From: Agapanthus africanus
Taxonomy: Eukaryota; Streptophyta; Magnoliopsida; Asparagales; Amaryllidaceae
NCBI GenBank assembly: GCA_030015575.1
Contig: CM057346.1
Location: 560,920,315-560,984,314 of the forward strand
Reading direction: 5' to 3'
DNA length: 64,000 nt
Shown: piece after piece, positions 51,658-63,336 of the stretch
How the letters are laid out: the number at the start of each line of letters is the position of its first letter
How positions within the stretch are numbered: position 1 is the stretch's first letter
Made by a program: the position numbers and the translations under genes
Notes under the pieces: generated by a model
Told to the model about the DNA's origin: nothing
The model's database searches: none
The model's input: only the letters and a program-made list of their open reading frames with translations

Positions 51658-53373
51658 GGTTTTAAACTCTAAATTAAAATCCTAAAAACTATCTAACTAA
51701 AATCTACTCCTATACTCATTTTCACAGGCGTTGCGATTGCATTTAGCACGTGCAACAAGCCTTTAAAGCATTAGATGTCCATTGTAGGAGGATTGTTTTC
51801 TCCTAAGGGTTTTCATTGGATACTACACACAAAATCCAAAAATAAAAACAAAAACAAAAGTAAAAGAAAAATAAGAAGTGAAAAATAAATAAAGTAAAAA
51901 CTATATACAAGAGAAAGGAAAAGAAAAGAAAGATAAAGAAAAGTTTTGAATTTCCACTAGTTTTTCAGTTTTCATGAATTTTCATCCTAAGAGTCTCATT
52001 TAACTCTGGAATTACATCCTCCCTCAATAGAGCTTCGTCCTATTCTTCCTTCCTATCTCTCCTTCAAACATCGATGCTATACCGCTATGTGTGTGTAAAA
52101 TCATCCCTACACTTAATAATTCAATTCAAGGTATAGTATCCTTACTCTTATACCCTCGTACTTTATTTTATACAATTATATTGATATACTTACACACCTT
52201 TTAGTGCGACCACTACTGCTTCCTGAGACACTAGCCAACCGATTACTCAATGTATGAGTTTTATTATATCAATTTCCTAGTCTTGCAACTATCTCGGATC
52301 TTCAGCAGTGACTCCCAAACCAGGTGGTCTAAGGCATTAGATGATGAAACACCCCTTCGACTGATGTTTTACTTGTCCTAAGCAATCACATAACCAAACT
52401 TATTATATTTATGCATTTTTTTATACTTGGTATTTTTGGCAAAGATATTTCTAGGTATTCTCTACTATCTTAAGTTTCAATATTTATATTTTTGCAATTT
52501 GTAGAGTGTATATTTTCTAAGTTTGAATTCATGGTAAGGAATTATTTTTCAGACTTAATTCCATCCTTGGATTCAATAACTTCCTTTGACTCACTCAACC
52601 TTTTAGATTCGAATTTATGATCTCACCTATTACTAGTTTGATTCAAAAACTTTCCCCTTTTCCTTTTTTTCTTTTTAAAAAAAATGAAAAAAAAGACTTA
52701 AAAATGAAAAAGAAACAAAAAAATAAATCTAAGAAAAATGAAAAAGAAACCTAAAAATTCTAGAAAGGAACAAAAAAACTAAAAAACTGTAGAAAAACTA
52801 AAAATAAAAAATGAAAAACTCAATTTTAGGAAACCACCCCCCACACTTAATTCTGACGGTGTCCTCACTGTCCTCTACCTCGTCCTCTATCTCGAATTCA
52901 TGAAATTACGTTTGATATTTAACTTAAGCAAATCCATGACCAATAGAGCAATTTACCAAAATTTAAACACTGAAATTAGAAAGCAGAAGGAAAGATTTAC
53001 CTCTCCCAGAAATCTTGGGTGGTTCAGTTGTAAAAAACCGGCCCAGGCCGACTTTGGCAAAATTCCGGCTAAAATTTTGAAGCTTCTTGCAATGAAATTT
53101 TAGGGGCCGCCTCTTCTTTGATAGGGTTTCCAAACTGCCCTTGGTTTTGAGGAAGACGGATCAGTTTGATATATATATGGGTTGAGTAATTTTGCACAAA
53201 AGACCTTCAAAAATCAAAATTAGCACATAAAACCTAAAAAATAGGAAAACAAAAGTTAGTACATAAAATATAATACATAATATACAAGAGAAAAGTTAAA
53301 GAGTTTATATTAAATATTCCGGCTCATAGGGAACCATGAGCTTCTCCTCTACTTCAGCATTTATCGCTAAATT
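51658..53373 (-). other. Element B 3' non-coding region
   Basis: It is collinear on the - strand with the 3' regions of A and C. The block GCACGTGCAACAAGCC, the AGGAGGATTGTTTTCTCC block and a hairpin at 52300-52345 are all shared. A and T-rich tracts (52660-52830) look expanded. No ORF of note. Confidence 0.7.
52300..52345 (-). ncRNA. Conserved 3' hairpin in element B
   Basis: On the - strand ATGCCTTAGACCACCTGG and TTTGGGAGTCACTGCTGAAG match the hairpins of A and C with a few substitutions. Confidence 0.5.
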
Positions 53374-54481
53374 TTATTTAACTAATATTGTAGAAAGTCC
53401 ATAAATAAGAATCAACCAATCAAAGATTTTGTCAGTGTGTACATAAGATTGGTAAAACACGATATAACAGGAAGGTTTAATATATGATATAAATGAAATA
53501 GGCTCTAAAATCTTGCCGTGTTTAAATTTGCGCGAATTAAATTGCGGTTTTATATTTAAAGCGTTACTAAATTGCAATTTTAATCCTAGCAACATCAGAC
53601 TGTGGTACAATATCTAAGTGATAACAAACAGTATAAAACTTTGAGGGGTCTAGTTGATTTCCCATAGGATATTCCTTTTTTATGTGAAAAGCACAAGAAT
53701 GTGGGGGCGTTAAATTCATCCAAAATTAGAAGTTCATTTTCAAATAATTCCTCAAAGGTTGGCTCCAAATTATTAATGGCATCTACTGTACATTCATTTT
53801 TATCCACTATCATAAGCTCCTCCTCAAATAATTCCTTAAAACTACATTTTCATAACAGCCATCATCTTCATTGAATACATCATCCATATATGTTTCCATG
53901 AGTTCCTCTAACCCTTCATCCTCGAAGTCGAACATCTCATCATGAGAAACTTTTTGAATTACATTGACTTCGCTGAGTTGATCACACATGTCATTTTGTT
54001 GGCTTCCTAGGTTAAAAATATTTAACTCAATTTTCATGTTCCCAAAAGAAAGCTGCATCGAACCATTACGACAGTTGATTAACGCATTTGAGGTGACTAA
54101 GAATGGTCGACCTAAAATCAATAGAATTTGGTTCCCGGGGTTCGATACGGGCTGTGTTTCTAAAACAATAAAATCTACCAGGAATATAAATTCCCCTAGC
54201 TTAAGTAATAAATCCTTTATCTCACCCTTCGGTGTCTTGACGGATCTGATGGCCAACTGCAAGGTAACCTTAGTAGGTTGAAGCTCACTCAATTCTAGCT
54301 GTTCATAAACCGAAAAATGGAGAAGGTTCACACTAGCGTCTAGGTCTTGTAAAGCTCTATTTATGATTTTGTTGCCTATAATGTAAGAAATAATAGGACA
54401 TCCAGGGTCTTTATATTTTATGGGTATTGCATTACGGAGGATATCACTAACAGTGACCGTTAGAAAAACTTTCTTAGGCAT
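53374..54481 (-). pseudogene. Element B retropepsin-like domain plus conserved C-terminal extension
   Basis: The ORF from 54481 begins MPKKVFLTV, matching KKVF before the protease in A and C. The site motif is DLDAS instead of DLGAS, a change that should remove activity. SVYEQLELSELQ and the ILGRPFLVTSNALINCRNGS block follow. After a frameshift at about 53812 come LEPTFEELFENELLILDEF (compare FEEIFADELAFF) and, after a further shift, VHTDKIFDWLILIYGLS at the end. The C-terminal extension is therefore shared with A and C even though the rest has diverged. Confidence 0.8.
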
Positions 54482-56228
54482 GTTTTTCTGCCTCTTTTTC
54501 GTGCATAGATCTTTAAGAAACTTTGCGTAGGATGAGACTTAGTCAATTGCATCTAGGAGAGGGATGTTTACTTTAACTTAAACGTTTCCATCATCTTTTC
54601 TACTTTAGCATCATATTTCTTGGCCTTTAAGCGTTTAGGATAAAGCGTTTAAGCCACACGAGAATTATCAGTAGAAAGAGGCTGAGACGTAGAAGTAATG
54701 GTAGGAATAGATTGAGGTTGTGCAGTGGAATGTGAAGGTAATTGCTCTTCCTCCTCCGGGACCTCATCAGAATTTACAGGCATCTGCACTTGATTATCAA
54801 CCAGTTTTCTAGATCTCAAGGTAGTTATAGTATTTACTTGCGCAGGATTTGTCCTTGGATCCTTAGGATTTGGAACAGGTTGATTAGGTAAAGTGCTCAT
54901 CTTTCGTCCTCCCATTACTGTCGCTAACTGGCCAATTTTCTTTTCAATATTTGCCAGTTGCTTTTTAACATTATTAAGTCTAGTATTCTCATTCGCATAC
55001 CCTTGTTGTGTGTTGGGTTGGGTTGGCTGGGGGTCCTACTTTTTAATTTTGGAATTGTTGGCAAGTGTTGCCGTGATTCCATGCTAGTTTTGGGTAGTTC
55101 CTCCATCCTTGATTATAGCTTTATGAATACAGATTATTGTTATTAATTTGTTGAAACATAGCATTGACGGTTTCTTGACCTTGAGGACCGTAAACAAGGA
55201 GACATTCTTCATAAAGATGGAAGGAGTCTTGACAAGTTATGCACGGAGAGGGTTTGCTATTGTTGAATAGAGGAAGGTGTTGTTATTAGCTTTTCTATTG
55301 TACGTCTAAGTGCAGCTAATTCGGCTTGCATACCAATTAAAGCTTCAACTGCGTATATCCCTCCTTTGGACATAGTTGCAGCCCTCTCACTTGTGCTCTC
55401 CTATTGCATGGTTTTTTCGAATAGCTCTTCTAGAAAATTCCATGCATCATCTTCCTGCTTCATCATGAAGTTGCCTTGGCATATCGATTCTACCATTAAG
55501 ACTCCATACCATTGCATACTATTTGGCATAGCTCCTACCTTTCTATCACATGATGTAGGCATTTAATTAGGAGGTCTTTAAAGTGTTCAAAATATTTTTA
55601 AAAAGATTCACCCCCCGTTTGGCGAAAAGTTCTAATTTCATTTCTGAATTTAGCAGTTTTAAAATGGGGGTAAATTTTTTTTTGAAATGTTTTTGTAAAT
55701 TCCTCCCCACTATGAATAATGTTTGCAGGTATGCAATAAATTCAATGTTTAGCTTTATCCGTTAAGGAAAAGGGTATAAGTCTAATTTTAATTGCATCGA
55801 TATTTAAGTGCTTTAATCTAAACAATTGACATAGATCCTTAAATTTCCTAATAAAGACGTATCCGTCTTCTGATTCTAAACCATGAATTTGGGAAGTGAA
55901 TTAATAAAATCATGTTTAATTTCATAATCACCGACAGCAACCTGTAAGATTATGCAAGACAGTAAAGAAGTACGCACAGGATAGCATCTATCATATAGCA
56001 TAGGTGCAGCAGGTATAACATCACCCATTGTATCAAATAAGTCTAGACGAATTAATCTGTGATTTTCGTTTCGATTCCAACCGTGCATACACCACAAAAG
56101 AAAGAATATAAAATTATATTCTTTTTTAAAATTAAATTGCGGAAAAGTAAATGCAGAAATAAAAACTACTACTAGAAAAGAAAAACTAAAACAGGAAAAA
56201 GGAAAACGAAAACCAGAAATGGGCACTG
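54482..56228 (-). pseudogene. gag: Element B gag, heavily interrupted
   Basis: The N-terminal part is at 56226-55876, with RCYPVRTSLLSCI and DYEIKHDFINSLPKF, matching RCYPMRGPLSTCL and NFEIKPQYINLLPKY of A. The capsid domain continues with several stops to about 55400. The zinc knuckle CITCQDSFHLYEEC is intact at 55202-55243. The C-terminal linker at 54915-54649 reads LPNQPVPNPKDPRTNPAQVN and TTLRSRKLVDN. The order agrees with A and C. Confidence 0.8.
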
Positions 56229-56676
56229 GATCTTGTTCAGTTGATAAAACTACATATTTGTATTACATTTTTCCTACCATTTTCATATTAAAAAAAGGAC
56301 TTTATTATAATATATTATACATATGAGGGTTTATGTGTAAAAGCACCATTTTCCATGTGTTAATATATTTTAATTAGTATTTGGTAGGAAAATGTATGCA
56401 AATAATTTTATTGACCAAATCCTAGTAGAACAAAGTCTACTAAAGATTATTTGAGTTGTTGTGCAAAAGATTTCCAAGTGTGCAGAATTTTTCAAAGACT
56501 AGAATCAAGCAAATCAAATTGTTGAAGAAGACTTGCTTAATTAAAGAAGCAAAACTTGGAGACCAAGTCTGGAAGCAACCTCGAAAAGATTTACAAATTC
56601 TAAAGGATCCAAAGATCGCCAAATGTCACATAGAGACAGCTCCTGAAAGATGATGGACGGCCGTGATCATCAAGCC

Positions 56677-56730
56677 GCGGATCCGCGGAAATAGCCCTTT
56701 TATGCCGCGGATCCGCCGCAGATATAGTGA
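56677..56730. repeat. GCGGATCCGC palindromes in LTR C
   Basis: GCCGCGGATCCGCGG and GCCGCGGATCCGCCGC are separated by AAATAGCCCTTTTAT. The pair is kept at 61569-61612. Confidence 0.85.
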
Positions 56731-56808
56731 GTTGGGAGTTGAGGATTTTTGGGGAAAATATTTTCTACATTTTATCTAATATGGAAGCAAATGATTCTGG
56801 CTTTACAC

Positions 56809-56818
56809 TATAAAAAGG
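56809..56818 (+). promoter_or_regulatory. TATA box of LTR C
   Basis: TATAAAAAGG is present at the same place in the 3' LTR (61704-61713). Confidence 0.7.
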
Positions 56819-57703
56819 CACCGAGTGCCTCTTGGAAAAGCCATCAAGCCGAAGAGATCACGAAGCTCCCGACGCTCACGCATCCAGGCTGATCATCGAC
56901 TGTTCGACTACCTCCTTAGGAAAGATCGAGAAGCAAATCAAGTTTTGTAATCATTTTCTACGGATTAAAGTGTAGTTTGTTCAAGTCGATTAATAAAGGT
57001 AGTTATTTTATTTAATTGTTTTTTTTACATTATGTTTTCCCTCTCTTTCTTTTCATCTTCTTCTCCCAACATGCGCGAGTAATTCTCCGCTTGTTAGGGT
57101 TCGTAGGATTAGGGTAGGCTAATGGACGATGAAAATAACTAAACCCTTTTTAAGTCCTATAAAGTTTAGGAACTTTATCAAAAGAATCATTAACATCCTA
57201 ATCGGGCGCGCTAGCAATTCTTTGCTAGTTCCGACAGCGATTAGAGATTAGATTAATGATTGTTTTGGTAAAGGCTAGATATGAACGGAGTTCCGTGTCG
57301 AGATAAGGGTTAAGAGTGGGATTCTTTTTCCCTCCAGAAACCCTAATCTACACGCATCACCGTCGTTCTAGTTCTAAATCTATTAATGGATAAAAAGGGT
57401 AACTTTTAATTAATCGTCCATAACTACTAAATCCTAAGGAACCCTACAAGCCCTCTTATTATATTAATTACATCTTTAAAATAATCTAGATCTATATTTT
57501 ACATTTTTGTTTAACGTAGATCTAGAAATCTTTCTATAAAATTCTTTATCCCTCCTCTCTTTTTCAACACATCTAAAGTAAAAGTAAAAGGTTCCACGTT
57601 TCCCAGAGGACGACCCGTACTCATCTCGGTCTAGCTACACGCGACACCGTTCTGATTGCGGTTAACTACAAACAAACACACTCTTTCGAACAAATTCTCA
57701 TCA

Positions 57704-57937
57704 TTCTCCCTAAATCAGGTCACGCTTCCTAAGACCGTCTGTAGTTGCTGTTTGGATCCTTCACACTTAACGGAAGAATGCCCTATGAATGCTTCGTTTC
57801 AAGCTAATGCTGCTTTTCAGCAGCGACATAGAAACGACCCTTATTCTTCCACGTACAATCAAGGATGGAGGAATCATCCTAACTTTTCTTGGAATCAAAA
57901 CCAACAAAGTAATTATCAAAGACCTCCTCCACAGTAA
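57704..57937 (+). pseudogene. gag: Element C truncated gag, zinc-knuckle part before a nonsense codon
   Basis: The frame is open from the deletion junction to TAA at 57935-57937. It carries VCSCCLDPSHLTEEC, the CCHC knuckle equivalent to that of A, and the NDPYSSTYNQGWRNHP block. The TAA lies in a Pro/Gln-rich stretch and is in the same frame as the following ORF, so one base change separates them. Confidence 0.82.
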
Positions 57938-59716
57938 CCACAACCACAGAATCAGCCCCCCTTTCAGTCACAAAATTTCCAAAATCCGGCCAACATTTCT
58001 ACACCACAAGTGGCCGGTACTGACAACTCACTTGCACAAACTTTGGATATGTTCATGAAACAATCCATGCAAAATTCGGCTGAGATGAGGTCTTCTATTG
58101 ATACCATAACGAAAAACTCTGCCTCCCATGGTGAGAGTATTAAATCATTAGAAAACCAAATCGCACAGTTAAACGCCGCAATGAGTGCGAGGAAAAAAGG
58201 GAAACTCCCATCTCAACCCATACCTAATCCTGGCCACTCACAAAGTTATAATGTGAGTGCTATTACCACGTTGAGATCGGGAAAAGTGCTGAATAACCGA
58301 GTGGGTGAGCAATGTGATGATAGTGACACCAATGATACCCCAGCTTCTTCTTCTTCCCCTAATTCGTCTAGTCTCCCACCTTCACCCGAGCCTATTCTCC
58401 GTTTTCCCCAAGGCTCAAACATTTCGCCAAATCTATCTAAGTCGATGCCCACTCCAATTTTGGGATCGAATCCGTCGCCACAGTCTTCTCCACAAACGTT
58501 GGACCCAAAACTTATTGATCGAGCTCCATTTCCAAACCGATTAAGGGCCAACCGACCTAACCCGCAAATGGAGAAGATTGTGGAAATGTTTAACCAAGTT
58601 AACATAAACATTCCTCTCCTAGATGCTATTCAAAAAGTTCCGTCATATGCAAAAATCCTAAAGGACTTGTGCACTAGGAAGAGAAAAGTTCAAGTACCTA
58701 AAAAAGTTTTCCTTGCGAGTAATGTGAGCACAGCTTTTACACAACAACTACCCAAGAAACGAAAGGACCCCGGAAGTCCTACAATTTCAATTTCTATTGG
58801 AGGTAAAAATATCAATCGTGCTCTACTCGATCTATGTGCTAGTGTTAACTTGCTTCCGTATTCTGTTTATGAGCAATTAGGGATCGGAGAGTTAAAACCT
58901 GCGCATTGCACTCTTCAGATGGCCGATCGATCTATCACCCAACCTAGGGGTGAGCTAGAGGATGTGTTAATCAAAGTCGGAGAATTCATATTCCCTGTGG
59001 ACTTTATTGTTATAGATACACAACCTGTGGCAAACCCACGCAATCAAATCCCGGTGATACTCGGTCGACCCTTTTTAGCCACTTCCAACACAGTAATTAA
59101 TTGTAGAAACGGCTCTATGACCCTATCCTTTGGAAAGAAGTCAATTGAGCTTAACATTTACAAGTTGGGAAGTGAACCCTCCGAACCCTATGCTCATGTG
59201 TGTTCTGTCGAATTAATGGATGTCGACAGCAGCGAATTTGATCAACCTCATGATACAGACTCTTTTCATATGTTGTTGTTTGACCCAACCATTTACTCTT
59301 CCACCGAGTTGTCCGGGTCAACATCTAATGAGGAACCTTATATTGAGTCTGACGATCACCCCATTTTTTCTGATGACATTATTTTTCGGGGTATCGATGA
59401 AAGCTTTGAGGAAATTTTCGCTGATGAACTCGCATTCTTACAAGACACGGGTGTTGAGATGAATCAACTCCAAGATGAAGAAATTGGACATCCATCCCTT
59501 CTTTTGGACAATCATAATAATGCGAGTGATCCATCATTACTATCACTGTGTCGTCCCTCCAAATTGAGACGCAATTCTTTTCCATTACACCTCTTATCAC
59601 CTCCCCACTTCTTCTTGTCGAAAGGTGACATGTTCTTCCACCAACCTTGGTGCTTCATCGATAAAATTTTTGAATGGTTGGTGTTGACCTTTGGTCTTTA
59701 CAAAGCTTGGCATTGA
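57938..59716 (+). CDS. Element C Gag C-terminus fused to retropepsin-like domain and C-terminal extension
   Basis: The frame is open from 57938; the first ATG is 58010 (MAGTDNSLA), giving 568 residues. Residues about 1-75 form the gag coiled region, about 80-200 a Pro/Ser-rich linker, and about 240-375 the protease domain. The site motif is DLCAS (about 58829-58843), with Cys in place of the Gly that A keeps, followed by SVYEQLGIGELKPAH, PVDFIVIDTQPVANPRNQIP and VILGRPF. The last 170 residues have FEEIFADELAFLQD and a hydrophobic end WCFIDKIFEWLVLTFGLYKAWH, then TGA. Gag and protease are one frame here, unlike A. The Gly-to-Cys change makes proteolysis doubtful. The extension does not look like RT. 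Confidence 0.85.
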   Translation, partial: PQPQNQPPFQSQNFQNPANISTPQVAGTDNSLAQTLDMFMKQSMQNSAEMRSSIDTITKNSASHGESIKSLENQIAQLNAAMSARKKGKLPSQPIPNPGHSQSYNVSAITTLRSGKVLNNRVGEQCDDSDTNDTPASSSSPNSSSLPPSPEPILRFPQGSNISPNLSKSMPTPILGSNPSPQSSPQTLDPKLIDRAPFPNRLRANRPNPQMEKIVEMFNQVNINIPLLDAIQKVPSYAKILKDLCTRKRKVQVPKKVFLASNVSTAFTQQLPKKRKDPGSPTISISIGGKNINRALLDLCASVNLLPYSVYEQLGIGELKPAHCTLQMADRSITQPRGELEDVLIKVGEFIFPVDFIVIDTQPVANPRNQIPVILGRPFLATSNTVINCRNGSMTLSFGKKSIELNIYKLGSEPSEPYAHVCSVELMDVDSSEFDQPHDTDSFHMLLFDPTIYSSTELSGSTSNEEPYIESDDHPIFSDDIIFRGIDESFEEIFADELAFLQDTGVEMNQLQDEEIGHPSLLLDNHNNASDPSLLSLCRPSKLRRNSFPLHLLSPPHFFLSKGDMFFHQPWCFIDKIFEWLVLTFGLYKAWH

Positions 59717-61111
59717 CCAATAATCTCGATCCCCTCGTGTGATTTTAAAAGATTAAAATTGTTCAACTCAAGTTTGGGGGGATGGTATATTTTGGCTCTT
59801 GAAAGAAAATGATTTTTACAAAATTGTGAGCCAAGAAATAAGTTTGGGGGAGGAGTTCACTTGCATTATTTCTTGTCCCCCTTTTCCTCCCAAGTCTACA
59901 GGTTTTTGAGCTTAACGGATGACATCAGTGAGGACACTGCTGTAAACAGGTTTGGGGGAGGTTTGTGCTTATTTACGCATCAATTTGCATCATACTTTGC
60001 ATAAGCACAACATTTTCAAAAATTTCAAAAAATTTCTTTTATAACAAAAGAGTCGAAAGTGAAAAATTGCATCCAAAAGATAGGAATAGTTTAAGAAAAC
60101 CAAGAAAATTAGAAGTTTTCTTAAACGAACTAGTAATAAGTAGTTATGAGCTGTTGTCTCAAGGGTTAGTAAGATGAAGGAAGTCACTAATCTGAGGATA
60201 AAAATAAGTCTGAAAAATAGTTTCTATTCTGAAAGCCAAACATTTGAATGTTGATACCCTACTATATGCACTTACACACTTCTTGAAACTCGGGATAGTA
60301 GAGGATACCTTGAAATGCTCTTGTCTAAAAGCCAAAGTATGAAGGAAATGAAAAAAATGAAGAAATATAAAAATGGTGAAAAGAAAAAAATGAACACTGG
60401 TTTTGTTATCGCCAAGGCAGCAATAAAAAAATATAGCGAGGGTGCCTCTTCACCTAGTGCCCTAAGGCCAACTGGTCTGGGAGTTACTGCTAAGCCTTAG
60501 GTGGTGCAAGACGAGGAAAATATTATCACCTAATTAGCAAGCACATGAGTAATCGGTTGGTTAGTACCTCAAGAAGTATTAACGGTCGCATGAAAATGTG
60601 TGAGCAAATCTAAATATTCATCAAATTAAAAAGTACTAAGGTAGATGGACAAGAGTATGATAGCTTGAATTGAATTCTCCGAGTGTATGGATGTTCTATT
60701 CACACACGTAGGGATATATGATCGATGTTTGGATGAAAGGTAGGAATGAAAAATAAAGACGGTGTTTTATTGAGGGATGATGTGATTTCTAATATTTTTT
60801 CATGACTATTAAGATAGGGCTCATGACAACTGAAAAACTAGTATAATTGGAAACTCTTCTTTTCAAGGCCTTTCTTTTATGGTTCTTATCTTTATATGTA
60901 AATTTCACCATCTTTCTTTTGTTATTGGATTTTGTGGGTGTAATCCGCTGAAAACCCTCAGGAGACAACACTCCTCCTACTAGGGACATCTAGAGGTTTA
61001 ACGGCTTATTGCACGTGCTCAGTGCAATCGTGTCTGCCTACGAAAGTGTGCTTAGTTTTCTCCTTTCTTTTTCTCCTCTTAAATAAACTAGTTTGCTCGG
61101 GACGATCAAAG
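59717..61111 (+). other. Element C conserved 3' non-coding region
   Basis: It is collinear with 8531-9940 of A, including three AAGTTTGGGGG-type motifs at 59769-59783, 59839-59853 and 59948-59960, and the hairpin at 60451-60503. ORF 60315-60500 overlaps the hairpin and is not conserved in A. Confidence 0.8.
60451..60503 (+). ncRNA. Conserved hairpin in the 3' region of element C
   Basis: CACCTAGTGCCCTAAGGCC can pair with GCTAAGCCTTAGGTG, and ACCA-like and TGGTC arms lie inside as in A. Confidence 0.55.
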
Positions 61112-61128
61112 ATAAGTTTGGGGGTATT
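61112..61128 (+). other. Polypurine tract of element C
   Basis: ATAAGTTTGGGGGTATT directly precedes the 3' LTR. Confidence 0.85.
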
Positions 61129-62592
61129 TGTTCAGTTGATAAAACTGCACATTTGTATTACATTTTTCCTACCATTTTCATATTAAAAAAAGGACTTTAT
61201 TATAATATATTATACATATGAGGGTTTATGTGTAAAAGCACCATTTTCCATGTGTTAATATATTTTAATTAGTATTTGGTAGGAAAATGTATGCAAATAA
61301 TTTTATTGACCAAATCCTAGTAGAACAAAGTCTACTAAAGATTATTTGAGTTGTTGTGCAAAAGATTTCCAAGTGTGCAGAATTTTTCAAAGACTAGAAT
61401 CAAGCAAATCAAATTGTTGAAGAAGACTTGCCTAATTAAAGAAGCAAAACTTGGAGACCAAGTCTGGAAGCAACCTCGAAAAGATTTACAAATTCTAAAG
61501 GTTCCAAGGATCGCCAAATGTCACATAGAGACAGCTCCTGAAAGATGATGGACGGCCGTGATCATCAAGCCGCGGATCCGCGGCAATAGCCCTTTTATGC
61601 CGCGGATCCGCCGCAGATATAGTGAGTTGGGAGTTGAGGATTTTTGGGGAAAATCTTTTCTACATTTTATCTAATATGGAAGCAAATGATTCTGGCTTTA
61701 CACTATAAAAAGGCACCGAGAGCCTCTTGGAAAAGCTATCAAGCCAAAGAGATTACGAAGTCCAAGACGACTCACGCATCCAGGCTGATCATCAACTGTT
61801 CATCTACCTCCTTCGGAAGAGTTCGAGAAGCAAACCAAGTTTTTGTAATCATTTTCTAAGGAATAAAGTGTAGATTGTTCAAGTTGATTAATAAAGATAG
61901 TTGTTTTATTTAATTCTTTTGCATTTTACATTATGTTTTCCATCTCTGTCTTTTCATCTTCTTTTCCCAACATGCGCGAGTAATTCTCCGCTTGTTAGGG
62001 TTCATAGGATTAGGGTAGATTAATGGATGATAAAGATCCTTAAACTCTTTTTACGTCCTATAAAGTTTATAAACTTTACTAAAAGAATCATTAACATCCT
62101 AATCGGGCGCGCTACCAATTTATTGTTAGTCTCGACCGCGATTAGAGATTAGATTAATGATTGTTTTGGTAAAGGCTAGATATGAACGGAGTTCCGTGTC
62201 GAGATAAGGGTTAAGAGTGGGATTCCTTTTCCCTCCAGAAACCCTAATCTACACGCATCACCGTCGTTCTAGTTTTAATCTATTAAAGGATAAAAGGGTA
62301 ACTTTTAATTAATCATCCATAACTACTAAATCCTAACGAACCCTACAAGCCCTCTTATTATATTGAACTTACATCCATAATTAATCTAGATCTATATTTT
62401 GCATCCATGTTTAACGTAGATCTAGAAACCATTCATCAACATTCTTATCCCTTCTCTCTTTTTCAACACATCTAAAGTAAGAATAAAAGATTCAACGTTT
62501 CCCTGCGGACGACCCGTACTCATCTCGGTCTAGCTACACGCGACACCGTTATTGATTGCGGTTACACTATAAACACTTTTTCACATCAATCA
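61129..62592 (+). repeat. Element C 3' LTR
   Basis: This 1464 bp LTR runs from TGTTCAGTTG to CATCAATCA. It is highly similar to the 5' LTR, with a few short indels (for example near 61760 and 62040). Confidence 0.92.
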
Positions 62593-62597
62593 GATCT

Positions 62598-62844
62598 AAA
62601 CATGGGAAAAAATTTGAACAGCAATAGAAGAAATCTAGGCTTCCAAAGCTACTAAAAACCGGCCCAAATCAAATTCCGGCCGGTTTTTGGATGAATCTGA
62701 CCGAAATTTTTTGTGGTTCTCCTTTGCATGCTCCAAGTTCATCGAGTCTGCTCCTGTTTTCTTGAAATAAAAAAATGCAGAATAAAATAAAACAAATTAA
62801 AGAAAATTAACTCAAAATAAAATTAACCAGAATTGCTACCGACC
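62598..62844 (-). other. Element B leader between PBS and gag (right of C)
   Basis: AT-rich, with a CCGGCCC/CCGGCCGG block at 62660-62680 that also occurs near 53040 and 40770. No gene. Confidence 0.6.
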
Positions 62845-62862
62845 TCCCCGGCAACGGCGCCA
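62845..62862 (-). other. Primer binding site of element B (tRNA-Asp)
   Basis: On the - strand TGGCGCCGTTGCCGGGGA, nine bases after the LTR end (spacer TCAAGTTTT). Confidence 0.93.
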
Positions 62863-62871
62863 AAAACTTGA

Positions 62872-63336
62872 TGCAGATTTTATAGCCTATTAATTTTAAC
62901 CGCAAGTGCACAGTTATTTGCTATAGTAATTACGGATCATAACACATAGAGCCGTTGAGAATTCTAATTAATTTTAAAACAAGTTTAAATAAAAAAAATA
63001 ATTTAAAGCTAAAACTAAAGTGCATGAAAATAAATTGCAAGTTAAATTAAAAAGTGGTTTTAAATAAGAAAGTGAGCCTAGAGTGTCGAATTACCTTTAC
63101 TATTATAGTAGGTTTATTTGATTTTATTCTTTTCTAACTTCTTTTTTTAATTATTGATCTATTAATTATATAAAATCATAGGGTAAAACAACTTAGCAAT
63201 GAAATATCAAACAACTATGTAAGCATATTTTAAACAATTAGATCTACCCTATCAATTATACAAAATCATATAGAAAAACAATTAAAACAAATATTTCTAA
63301 TTAATCACAAGCAACCTAGTTTTACCCTTTTATAAA
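62872..63336 (-). repeat. Element B 5' LTR, part left of K
   Basis: It matches 39699-40165. It is cut at ...TTTTATAAA by element K. Confidence 0.88.

Larger units (their letters stand above)
56234..57703 (+). repeat. Element C 5' LTR (right edge approximate)
   Basis: It starts TGTTCAGTTGATAAAAC. It contains TATAAAAAGG at 56809-56818 and two GCGGATCCGC motifs (56677-56730). The end is rearranged by the internal deletion; the boundary is placed at about 57703. Confidence 0.88.
56234..62592 (+). mobile_element. Element C: Athila-like gag-protease element with 5' internal deletion
   Basis: LTRs lie at 56234 to about 57703 and 61129-62592, with a perfect GATCT duplication (56229-56233 and 62593-62597). 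It is inserted in the leader of B in the opposite orientation. The PBS, leader and the first half of gag are missing: the 5' LTR runs directly into sequence that matches position 6411 of A. The remaining gag-protease ORF is the best preserved of the three related elements. Confidence 0.92.
39699..63336 (-). mobile_element. Element B: Athila-like gag-protease element, hosts D, C and K
   Basis: On the - strand the order is 5' LTR (from 63336, cut by K, to 62872), PBS (62862-62845), leader, gag, protease, 3' non-coding region, PPT and 3' LTR (41070-39699). It is interrupted by C in the leader, D in the 3' region and K in the 5' LTR. The PBS is for tRNA-Asp. As in A and C there is no RT or integrase, and the ORF ends with the same C-terminal motif. 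It is the most decayed of the three. The far end, with the second target duplication, is outside the window; the base run before the left LTR is TCCGA. Confidence 0.85.

Noticed and set aside
59380..59716. Envelope-like domain at the end of the A/C ORF
   Set aside because: The end is hydrophobic, but it is short, directly joined to protease and has no signal peptide or separate ORF; calling it env would be unsupported.
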